Source of the DNA: Filimonas lacunae
GTDB lineage: Bacteria > Bacteroidota > Bacteroidia > Chitinophagales > Chitinophagaceae
Assembly (NCBI RefSeq): GCF_002355595.1
Contig: NZ_AP017422.1
Location: 6,390,823 to 6,454,822, forward strand
Direction of reading: 5' to 3'
DNA: 64,000 nucleotides
Part shown: one piece after another, positions 55,701 through 62,462 of the stretch
Numbering within the stretch: position 1 is the stretch's first letter
Layout: each line of letters opens with the position of its first letter
Program-made: the position numbers and the translations under genes
Notes under the pieces: model-generated
The model's database searches: none
What the model was told of the DNA's origin: nothing
Seen by the model: the letters and a program-made list of their open reading frames with translations, nothing else

Positions 55701-56172
55701 TACCCTCTGCCTGCCAATAATCCCCTTCGTCTGTATTGTTTCCAGACGTAACAGCACATCTGTTGATCACATCTTCAATCATCCCCTCCAGCCCCATGGT
55801 ACGGCCGTCATCAGGGCTATAAATGCGGGTAATTCCAAAGTTGTGCAGCTCTTGTATCTCTTCTGGCAGAATAGTGCCACCACCGCCACCAAAAATTTTA
55901 ATGTGGTCGCAACCATTTTGCTGTAATAACTCTTTGATGTACTTAAAAAACTCTACGTGCCCGCCCTGGTAACTGGTAATGGCAATGCCGTGGGCATCTT
56001 CTTCAATAGCCGCTTCTACAATTTCATGTACGCTGCGGTTATGCCCAAGGTGAATAATTTCAGCCCCTTTCATTTGCATGATGCGTCTCATAATGTTAAT
56101 AGCAGCATCATGCCCGTCGAACAGGCTGGCAGCAGTAATAATGCGGATTTTCGATTCTGTACCGGAAAGCAT
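52765..56172 (-). CDS. icmF: Fused acyl-CoA mutase IcmF (methylmalonyl/isobutyryl-CoA mutase family)
   Basis: A coenzyme-B12 enzyme of 1135 aa that interconverts branched and straight acyl-CoAs. Start at 56172 ([22 protein letters not shown]); the frame extends only to a TTG at 56196. Domain order is that of IcmF: an N-terminal B12-binding domain (about 8-150) with [13 protein letters not shown] and [15 protein letters not shown]; a MeaB/G3E-type GTPase (about 200-420) with the P-loop [16 protein letters not shown] and ESAGVGQSD; and the (beta/alpha)8 mutase domain (about 560-1070). Substrate specificity (isobutyryl- or another C4-C6 acyl-CoA) cannot be fixed. A TATATTTG box lies at 56205-56212 (minus). 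Confidence 0.9.
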   Translation of the reverse strand: MLSGTESKIRIITAASLFDGHDAAINIMRRIMQMKGAEIIHLGHNRSVHEIVEAAIEEDAHGIAITSYQGGHVEFFKYIKELLQQNGCDHIKIFGGGGGTILPEEIQELHNFGITRIYSPDDGRTMGLEGMIEDVINRCAVTSGNNTDEGDYWQAEGRWNGKLPLDEVRDIRRIARAITRAEHKEPVNWDAITIPAGAVVNATSAVLGITGTGGAGKSSVTDEIVRRFLRTYSDKTIAVISVDPSKKKSGGALLGDRIRMNSISSPRCYMRSLATRDADTALSAYVKEAIAICKKAGYHLIVLESAGVGQSDASILDYCDVSLYVMTPEYGAPSQLEKINMLDYADVIAINKFDKAGALDALSDVRRQYKRNHQLWMAKDEELPVAGTIANKFNDEGVNHLFALLLQKIQEKTAIDFGAYTMEDAGKKVFSEAIIPPKRTRYLSEISDTCRNYDQWTKEQCAIATRLYQLKGTAVALAAADKEAANVDALIQETERKLDSTCRELIEGWPALVKKYAADYFEYQVRDKVIKQPLTTTSLSGTRIPKLVLPRYNDWGDILRWQLLENVPGLFPYTSGVFELRRTGEDPTRMFAGEGTPEKTNKRFHYVSHGQPAKRLSTAFDSVTLYGEDPAVRPDIYGKIGNSGVSIATVDDAKKLYSGFDLCDAATSVSMTINGPAPIVLAFFMNAAIDQACEKYITEHQLWDAVAIVRSNKYATVAVPAYAGYTNDEQSGLPEGNSGLGLRLLGMSGDEVLPADVYASIKTNALQQVRGTVQADILKEDQAQNTCIFSTEFALKLMGDVQQYFIAQKVRNFYSVSISGYHIAEAGANPITQLAFTLSNGFTYVEYYLNRGMNIDDFAPNLSFFFSNGMDAEYSVIGRVARRIWAKAMKYRYNGNERSQKLKYHIQTSGRSLHAQEIDFNDIRTTLQALYAIYDNCNSLHTNAYDEAITTPTEESVRRAMAIQLIINRELGTVKTENVMQGSFLIEELTDLVEEAVLTEFDRITERGGVLGAMERMYQRNKIQEESLYYESLKHSGELPIVGVNTFLNKKGSPTTVPNEVIRSSKEEKDQQIDNLHDFHQRNTDKATEKLERLKEVAIENGNLFDELMETVKYCSLGQITHALYEVGGQYRRNM

Positions 56173-56292
56173 AGGCAAGTTTAATTTTACTAACAATCGT
56201 TAGGCAAATATATGTTTTTGCCACCCGCCTTCGCTATAAAGTAGCTGATTATTTACAACATGCCGTGTATCTTTAGCGCCAAAATCACAGAC

Positions 56293-57240
56293 ATGGCTTT
56301 TGAAATACACGTGACCGGCATTGGCAAGGAACAGGCTATTGTTTTACAGGACACAAGCACAGGCACTTATGCAGAAATTTACAGCACAGGGGCACTGTTA
56401 AACCAGTTTGCCCTGCCTTTACATGGCACACCCTTTAATGTGGTAGATGGCTTTGACAGCCCGGCCACTGTAGCAGAAAAAATTACAGATGGTTTTAAAA
56501 GTGCTAAACTCAGCCCTTTTACCTGCCGTTTAAATAAGGGGCAATATTCCTTTCAGGAACAGGTGTATACTATTCAAAAGCATTATATCCCGCCACACGC
56601 TATACACGGTATCATTTACGACGCTGTATACAACATTACCGACTCGGGCGCTAACGAACAGGCAGCTTATGTAAAGCTGGAATACCAGTATACTGGTGCC
56701 GATGCGGGTTATCCATTTGCTTACGATGTAACCGTATTATGGCAGCTGGAAAAAAACAGCCACCTTACCGTTACTACTACGGTAAGCCATAACAACGACT
56801 TTGCTATCCCTATGGCAGATGGCTGGCATCCTTATTTTAAACTGGACGTTCCTGTGGATCAATGCTCTTTACAATTTGATAGCAACACACAGGTTGAGTT
56901 TGACGATACCTTAATTCCCACCGGAAAACTGGTAGCCGACAACCGTTTTGAAGCAGCACCTGCTTCGTTGCAAGGTGTGTTTCTGGACAATTGCTTTGCT
57001 ATCACTGCAGGCAATGCCCGCCCCGTGTGCACGTATAGCAGCGAGCAGTTAAAGCTTACCATAGCCCCCGCTGCCAGCTACCCTTACCTGCAGATATATA
57101 CACCGCCACACCGCGAAAGCATTGCTATTGAAAACCTGAGTGCACCACCAGACGCCTTTAACAATAAAATGTCGTTGTTACTGGCTGAAAAAAATACTCC
57201 ATATCAATTTTCTACCACTTATATTATTGAAACCATTTAA
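56293..57240 (+). CDS. galM: Aldose 1-epimerase (galactose mutarotase)
   Basis: Interconverts alpha- and beta-hexoses, feeding GalK with alpha-galactose. Start at 56293 (MAFEIHVTGIGKEQ, 315 aa), since the open frame upstream only adds eleven residues. Active-site-like blocks: ADGWHPYFKLD (about 174-184) and RESIAIENLSAPPDAFNN (about 283-300), matching the catalytic histidine and glutamate region of GalM. Unlike the LacX-like gene at 3356, this one is 3 bp upstream of galK, so a role in galactose use is well supported. Confidence 0.85.
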   Translation: MAFEIHVTGIGKEQAIVLQDTSTGTYAEIYSTGALLNQFALPLHGTPFNVVDGFDSPATVAEKITDGFKSAKLSPFTCRLNKGQYSFQEQVYTIQKHYIPPHAIHGIIYDAVYNITDSGANEQAAYVKLEYQYTGADAGYPFAYDVTVLWQLEKNSHLTVTTTVSHNNDFAIPMADGWHPYFKLDVPVDQCSLQFDSNTQVEFDDTLIPTGKLVADNRFEAAPASLQGVFLDNCFAITAGNARPVCTYSSEQLKLTIAPAASYPYLQIYTPPHRESIAIENLSAPPDAFNNKMSLLLAEKNTPYQFSTTYIIETI

Positions 57241-57243
57241 TTC

Positions 57244-58398
57244 ATGAACAACCAGGTACAACAAGCGAAAGAGGTTTTTGAGCAGAAGTTTGGAACCACT
57301 CCGGTATTATTTTTTTCACCCGGACGTATTAACCTTATTGGTGAGCACGTAGATTATAACAATGGCTTTGTAATGCCTGCTGCCATTGACAAAGGCGTGG
57401 TATTTGCCATTGCCCCCAATAATACCAGCAACATTCGTGTATATAGCATTGACATGAAAGAAGACCTGGAAGTAGCATTGGACCAGGTAGCTCCGAAAGA
57501 AGGATGGGCAAACTACATATTAGGTGTGGTGGATCAGTTTCAAAAACGTGGTGCCGCTATCAAAGGCTTTGATGTGGCTTTTGGCGGTAACTTACCCGCA
57601 GGCGCTGGTTTATCATCGTCAGCAGCAGTAGAATGCGGCCTGGCATCGGGCTTAAACACGATATTCAACATAGGCTTAAACCGTGTTGAAATTGCCTTAT
57701 TATCGCAGAAAGCAGAACATACCTTCCCCGGTGTTAAATGCGGTATTATGGATCAGTTTGCCAATATGATGGGTGAGAAAGATCATGTGTTGCTGCTGGA
57801 TTGCGACACAATGGAATACAAGGCTCTGCCTTTGCAGTTACAGGGGCATGTAATTATGCTTATTAACTCAAAAGTGCACCATTCACTGGCCAGTGGCGAA
57901 TACAATGTTCGTCGCCAGCAATGTGAAACCGGCTTAGCCATTTTACAACAATTATATCCCGGTACTAAAACCTTCCGCGACATCACGCCTGAACAAGTGC
58001 AGCAAGCGGAAGACAAACTGGATAAAGATGTATTTCGCCGTTGCCTGTTTGTAACACAGGAAATACAACGCACACAAAAAGCCGCAGCTTTGTTACAGGA
58101 AAACAAGCTGCCCGAGTTTGGCCAACTGATGTTTGCCACGCACGAAGGTTTAAGCAAACTGTATGATGTAAGCTGCCCCGAGCTGGATTTTTTAGTAGAA
58201 CAGGCTAAAGAATACAAAGCTATTTTGGGTTCACGCTTAATGGGCGGTGGCTTTGGCGGATGCACCATTAACATTGTAGCAGAATCGGAAGCTAAAGAAA
58301 TTGGCGAAAAAATAAGCGAAGCTTATAAAAAGCACTTTAACATTACCCCGGAAGTATATATTATGCAAACCGGTAATGGCACTTACGAAGTGAAGTAA
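57244..58398 (+). CDS. galK: Galactokinase
   Basis: GHMP kinase that phosphorylates galactose to galactose-1-phosphate in the Leloir pathway. The 384-aa protein has the galactokinase signature GRINLIGEHVDYNNG (about 27-41), the ATP-binding LPAGAGLSSSAAVECG (about 118-133) and the third motif LMGGGFGGCT. CGIMDQFANMMGEKD is also characteristic, with the catalytic Asp. Length is typical. GalT/GalE are not here. A strong terminator follows. Confidence 0.96.
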   Translation: MNNQVQQAKEVFEQKFGTTPVLFFSPGRINLIGEHVDYNNGFVMPAAIDKGVVFAIAPNNTSNIRVYSIDMKEDLEVALDQVAPKEGWANYILGVVDQFQKRGAAIKGFDVAFGGNLPAGAGLSSSAAVECGLASGLNTIFNIGLNRVEIALLSQKAEHTFPGVKCGIMDQFANMMGEKDHVLLLDCDTMEYKALPLQLQGHVIMLINSKVHHSLASGEYNVRRQQCETGLAILQQLYPGTKTFRDITPEQVQQAEDKLDKDVFRRCLFVTQEIQRTQKAAALLQENKLPEFGQLMFATHEGLSKLYDVSCPELDFLVEQAKEYKAILGSRLMGGGFGGCTINIVAESEAKEIGEKISEAYKKHFNITPEVYIMQTGNGTYEVK

Positions 58399-58421
58399 GC
58401 AGTATATTACTCTTTATACAA

Positions 58422-58455
58422 AAGAAGCTGTATTATTCAGATAATACAGCTTCTT
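58422..58455. terminator. Bidirectional terminator after galK
   Basis: AAGAAGCTGTATTAT / ATAATACAGCTTCTT forms a 15-bp stem with a 4-nt loop, and the plus strand continues CTTTTATAG. It separates galK and the convergent ridA. Confidence 0.85.
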
Positions 58456-58500
58456 CTTTTATAGTAATGATGATTGTAATAGTATAGTTACTGTTGACAA

Positions 58501-58887
58501 CTATAATGTAACGGTTGCAGTAACTCCAATTTCCACGTTTACATGCTTAGGCAGGGTTTTTACTGCCACAGTAGCACGGGCCGGGTAATCGCCTTTAAAA
58601 TAGCTGCCATACACCTGATTCACTTCTGCGAAATAACTCATGTCGCTTAAAAAGATATCCGTTTTTACCACATGCTCGAAGGTGACCTTCGCCTCTGATA
58701 AAACGGCTTCCAGGTTTTTCATTACCTGGTGCGCTTCCTCTGTGATGGTACCTGTAATTACTTCGTTAGTAGCCGGATCAATGGCTACCTGGCCACTTAC
58801 AAATAAGATATCACCTGCTTTAACTGCCTGACTATAAGGCCCTATAGGTGCAGGCGCCTTATCGGTATAGATAATCTGTTTGGGCAT
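58501..58887 (-). CDS. ridA: RidA family reactive-intermediate deaminase
   Basis: A trimeric YjgF/UK114 protein that hydrolyses enamine/imine intermediates from PLP enzymes such as threonine dehydratase. The 128-aa protein has APAPIGPYSQAVKAGDILFVSGQVAID near the start and ends with the signature YPARATVAVKTLPKHVNVEIG, which holds the active-site arginine. Full length. Confidence 0.95.
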   Translation of the reverse strand: MPKQIIYTDKAPAPIGPYSQAVKAGDILFVSGQVAIDPATNEVITGTITEEAHQVMKNLEAVLSEAKVTFEHVVKTDIFLSDMSYFAEVNQVYGSYFKGDYPARATVAVKTLPKHVNVEIGVTATVTL

Positions 58888-58988
58888 TCTGTTGTATTTT
58901 GTTCAGGCAAATTGCTTCATTTAGCGTAATCATCCAAACAATAAAACAGTATCAATAACCCCTATTTTTGTTGAAATTGTTTGCTGAT

Positions 58989-59600
58989 ATGATTATTGCT
59001 GTACGATTACAGGAATGGCAAAAGGCCGGATGGCTGCAAAAAGGCACAGGCACCGCTACTGTACACTATATAGATGATACGAATACGCACCTGGTAAACG
59101 AAGCAGATGCGTTCATTGATTTAACTTATACCACTGCTACCAACTATACAGGTTATACCCTGCCAGCTATAGTGCTGGTATCTGCTGTAACCGTTACCAC
59201 TGCCTTATTGCCCGCCAATTTTGTTCGCATCAATGCCTGGCCCGGCTTTTTACAGCGCCCGGTTACAGAGCTGGCAGCCGGTTCAAACACCACACAACAC
59301 CAGGCCATAGCCGTAATGGAAGCCTTAGCGTGGGACTATTTATTTGCGCCTGACATACCCGGCATGGTTACCGCATCGGTAGTTTCCATGATTATTAACG
59401 AAGCCTTTTTTGCGCTGGCCGAAGAGGTGAGCAGCCGGGAAGAAATAGATACCGCCATGAAACTGGGCACCAATTATCCTTATGGTCCATTTGAATGGTG
59501 CCGGAAAATTGGCGCTCAACAGGTAGTAGAATTGCTACAAGCCCTGCAAACAACCGATTTGCGCTACCAGCCCGCCCCTTTGTTACTAAAGGAGATGTAA
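58989..59600 (+). CDS. 3-hydroxyacyl-CoA dehydrogenase C-terminal-domain protein
   Basis: A 203-aa protein that keeps only the C-terminal half of the 3-hydroxyacyl-CoA dehydrogenase fold. The block DIPGMVTASVVSMIINEAFFALAEEVSSREEIDTAMKLGTNYPYGPFEWCRKIG (about 118-171) is the classic 3HCDH C-domain, with its helix and GP-x-E motif. The N-terminal about 100 residues have no GxGxxG NAD site, so no dehydrogenase activity is expected. Start taken as the ATG at 58989. It precedes tsaB by 122 bp. Confidence 0.75.
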   Translation: MIIAVRLQEWQKAGWLQKGTGTATVHYIDDTNTHLVNEADAFIDLTYTTATNYTGYTLPAIVLVSAVTVTTALLPANFVRINAWPGFLQRPVTELAAGSNTTQHQAIAVMEALAWDYLFAPDIPGMVTASVVSMIINEAFFALAEEVSSREEIDTAMKLGTNYPYGPFEWCRKIGAQQVVELLQALQTTDLRYQPAPLLLKEM

Positions 59601-59722
59601 AAAATTCTATTCATGTTTGTTATGCACAAAAAAAACAAAATGAATGAAATGAACAGGAATAAGATGCTGCCCGCATGCACATAGCTTTATATTTGCAACC
59701 TGCAATTGGAGAATTGACGACT

Positions 59723-60415
59723 ATGGGACTGATTTTAAATATTGATACCGCTACCGAAAATGCCGGGGTATGTCTTGCTAAAGCTGGTGTTTCCCTCGCC
59801 CAGTTGGAAAATAAAGACCAGAAAAGCCATGCTTCTTTTTTACAGCCTGCTATCAAAACATTGATGGAAGATGCTGGTTTTCAATTATCAGACCTGGATG
59901 CTATTGCGGTTACCGCAGGCCCGGGCAGCTATACAGGTTTACGCGTAGGGCTATCTTCCGCTAAGGGGCTTTGCTTTGCTTTAAACAAACCTTTGCTGTT
60001 ATTGAATACACTGGAAGTGATGGCCACTGCTTACTTATCTGCACATGCAGAAGCAGCTGATACATTCATATGCCCCATGATTGATGCACGCCGGATGGAA
60101 GTGTTTACAGCATTGTATAATACTGAGTTACAGGAAGTAACAGCTCCCGCCGCAATGATACTGGATGCCAACAATTTTGAAAAGGAGCTGGCTAACCATA
60201 AGATAGTTTTTTGTGGTAATGGCAGCCCTAAGTGGCAACCATTGGTAACAAGCACACATGCGGTATTCTCTACTGTTCAGCACAAAGCCAGACATCTTGC
60301 TATCTTATCGTGGAAAGCCTTTGAGGAAAAACGTTTTAGCGATCTGGCCTATAGCGAACCGCTGTATATCAAAGAGTTTTTTACCCCTGGTAAACCAACC
60401 TTAAAAGGTGTTTAA
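59723..60415 (+). CDS. tsaB: tRNA threonylcarbamoyladenosine biosynthesis protein TsaB
   Basis: Scaffold and dimerisation partner of TsaD in t6A37 tRNA modification. I set the start at 59723 (MGLILNIDTATENAGVCLAKAG), since a possible upstream extension is not conserved-looking; the TATATTTG box at 59688-59695 lies 27 nt before it. The ASKHA-fold features are AVTAGPGSYTGLRVGLSSAKGLCFA (about 67-91) and DARRMEVFTALY. 230 aa, normal. Confidence 0.93.
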   Translation: MGLILNIDTATENAGVCLAKAGVSLAQLENKDQKSHASFLQPAIKTLMEDAGFQLSDLDAIAVTAGPGSYTGLRVGLSSAKGLCFALNKPLLLLNTLEVMATAYLSAHAEAADTFICPMIDARRMEVFTALYNTELQEVTAPAAMILDANNFEKELANHKIVFCGNGSPKWQPLVTSTHAVFSTVQHKARHLAILSWKAFEEKRFSDLAYSEPLYIKEFFTPGKPTLKGV

Positions 60416-60513
60416 AAGTGGTATTTAACGAAACAAAAACACTTACATAACAATTTTATTATAATATCTTTACAAAGAGAACTTTTTTTTCATCAAACCC
60501 ATTCGCATACCCA

Positions 60514-60843
60514 ATGAATACCCTGCAACACAGTGTTAGCGAACCAAAGGGGGGAGTAAAAGTTGATTACATCCACCTTAAAAAGGCGGCTCTGATATTA
60601 AGAGCGCTGAATCACAAACTACGCCAGCAGATGGTGAAGTTGCTGGATGAGCACAAGAAAATGACAGTAACGGAGATTTATGTTAAGCTCCGCCTGGAAC
60701 AATCTGTAGCTTCTCAGCATCTGGCTATTTTAAGAAGAGCCGGAATTGTAGCCACTCAACGAGATGGCAAATTCATTTACTACGGAGTGAATTATCAAAG
60801 ACTCAAAGAAGTAAGTGAGTTTGTTGAGCAGCTTGTCGGTTAA
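60514..60843 (+). CDS. ArsR-family winged-helix transcriptional regulator (no cysteines)
   Basis: A 109-aa dimeric-type repressor. The helix-turn-helix reads MTVTEIYVKLRLEQSVASQHLAILRRAGIVATQRDGKFIYY (about 50-90), including the SVASQHLAILRRAG recognition-helix pattern of ArsR proteins and the beta-wing GKFIYYGVN. It contains no cysteine at all, so neither a CxC metal site nor the dithiol used by BigR/SqrR sulfide sensors is available. It lies 131 bp before the MBL/rhodanese gene and is the obvious candidate regulator of that gene (inference). Confidence 0.88.
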   Translation: MNTLQHSVSEPKGGVKVDYIHLKKAALILRALNHKLRQQMVKLLDEHKKMTVTEIYVKLRLEQSVASQHLAILRRAGIVATQRDGKFIYYGVNYQRLKEVSEFVEQLVG

Positions 60844-60930
60844 GCTTTAAAATCCGATATCCTTCTTTTTTTTGCTTGCTTCCCCTCCCCACACCCTTTA
60901 CACCTTACGGCCAAAGTATCTTAACACTCA

Positions 60931-60963
60931 TAGCAAAGTACACCACAAATGGTATCTTTGCTA
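60931..60963 (+). promoter_or_regulatory. Candidate operator dyad overlapping the -7 box of the MBL/rhodanese gene
   Basis: TAGCAAAG (60931-60938) and CTTTGCTA (60956-60963) form a perfect 8-bp inverted repeat with a 17-nt centre, with further partial symmetry ACC...GGT inside. The -7 box TATCTTTG (60953-60960) is covered by its right arm. The position is suited to repression by the upstream ArsR protein. Confidence 0.45.
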
Positions 60964-60974
60964 AAAGATTAGTT

Positions 60975-62387
60975 ATGTACATTGAGCAATTATATACCGG
61001 CTGCTTAAGCGAGGCAGCTTACTATATAGAGAGTGAAGGTGAGGCAGCTATTATTGATCCTTTGAGAGATATAGCACCTTATGTGGAACTGGCAACAAGA
61101 AGGAATGCAACCATTAAATTTATTTTTGAAACACACTTTCATGCCGATTTTGTGAGCGGTCATATAGACCTCTCACAAAGTACGGGTGCACCTATTATCT
61201 ATGGCCCTGATGCTAAAGCCCGCTTTGATGCAGTGGTGGCAGCCGATGGCCAAAAATTTACATTAGGGAAACTACAGATAGAAGTATTACATACCCCTGG
61301 TCACACACTGGAAAGCGCTTGCTTTTTACTGAAAGATGAAAACGGTAAAGACTATGCTGTATTTACCGGCGACACTTTGTTTGTAGGTGATGTAGGCCGC
61401 CCCGACCTGGCGCAGAACGGTGAAGACTTAACCACTCATTCGTTAGCAGGCATGCTGTACGACAGTTTGCAAAAAAGAATTATCCCCCTGGCAGATGACG
61501 TGATCGTTTATCCCGCACATGGCGCTGGTAGTAACTGTGGCAAAAAACTTGGGGCTGCCACACAAAGCACCATTGGTGAAGAAAAGCAAAGCAACTACGC
61601 GCTGCTGGCCAAAACCAGGGATGAGTTTATTGCCGCTGTAACAGAAGGCTTAAACACTCCGCCTGAATACTTTGCCATTAATGCACGCATTAACAAAGAA
61701 GGCTATCAGCACCTGGACGAAATTCTGGCCAAAGCATTAAAGCCATTGTCTGTTGCTGAGTTTAAAGCAATAGCAGCCGATAAAGATGCCACTATTTTAG
61801 ACACCCGCCCGGGTGCAACCTTTTCGGAAGCTTTTATACCCGACTCCATATTTATTGGCCTGGAAGGCCGTTTTGCAGAATGGGCAGGCAACCTGTTATC
61901 ATTTGACAAGCCTATATTACTGGTAAGCCCCGAAGGCCAGGAAAAGGAAACCGTTATACGGTTAACAAGGGTTGGCTTCTCTTTATTTGAAGGCTACCTG
62001 GAAGGTGGCTTTGATAGCTGGATAAAAGCGGGCGAGCCTACCGATATGATCATTAACATTGAGCCGGACGAACTGGCAATGGATTTACCATTTGATGACA
62101 GGCTGATAGTTGTAGACGTTCGCAAGGAAGTAGAATTTGCCGATGGGCATGTAAAAGATGCCGTGAATATTCCGTTGGCAAACCTTACTGATCCTGCCAG
62201 CATGAGTGCCATACAGGACGACGACAATCTATACCTTCATTGCGCCAGCGGCTACAGAAGTGTTATTGCAGCTTCTATTATGAAAAAGCAAGGCATTCAC
62301 AACCTGCGTAATGTGCTGGGTGGCTGGAAAGCAATTAAAGAAGAAGAAAAGATCCCTACAGAAAAAAGCGCAGCGGCATTAAACTAA
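60975..62387 (+). CDS. MBL-fold hydrolase fused to two rhodanese domains (persulfide-dioxygenase-like)
   Basis: A 470-aa protein (start at 60975, MYIEQLYTGCLSEAAYYIES). An N-terminal metallo-beta-lactamase domain with the metal motif THFHADFVSGH (H54, H56, D58, H63) is followed by HTPGHTLESA and FTGDTLFVGDVGRPDLA, as in ETHE1/persulfide dioxygenases. A first rhodanese-like domain (about 285-370) lacks the catalytic cysteine (LLVSPEG). A second domain (about 380-460) keeps it: Cys423 in YLHCASGYRS. The likely role is glutathione- or other low-molecular-weight persulfide oxidation (inference). Preceded by an ArsR gene and a dyad; followed by a strong terminator. Confidence 0.88.
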   Translation: MYIEQLYTGCLSEAAYYIESEGEAAIIDPLRDIAPYVELATRRNATIKFIFETHFHADFVSGHIDLSQSTGAPIIYGPDAKARFDAVVAADGQKFTLGKLQIEVLHTPGHTLESACFLLKDENGKDYAVFTGDTLFVGDVGRPDLAQNGEDLTTHSLAGMLYDSLQKRIIPLADDVIVYPAHGAGSNCGKKLGAATQSTIGEEKQSNYALLAKTRDEFIAAVTEGLNTPPEYFAINARINKEGYQHLDEILAKALKPLSVAEFKAIAADKDATILDTRPGATFSEAFIPDSIFIGLEGRFAEWAGNLLSFDKPILLVSPEGQEKETVIRLTRVGFSLFEGYLEGGFDSWIKAGEPTDMIINIEPDELAMDLPFDDRLIVVDVRKEVEFADGHVKDAVNIPLANLTDPASMSAIQDDDNLYLHCASGYRSVIAASIMKKQGIHNLRNVLGGWKAIKEEEKIPTEKSAAALN

Positions 62388-62405
62388 TGCTGTTATTATA
62401 CATGC

Positions 62406-62440
62406 AAAATGGGCACGTCTTTAACAGATGTGCCCATTTT
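62406..62440. terminator. Bidirectional terminator before nadB
   Basis: AAAATGGGCACGTCT / AGATGTGCCCATTTT is a 15-bp stem with one G-T mismatch and a 5-nt loop; A/T runs flank both sides. It separates the convergent MBL/rhodanese and nadB genes. Confidence 0.85.
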
Positions 62441-62462
62441 GTTTAACCGGTTGGTTTCCGTT

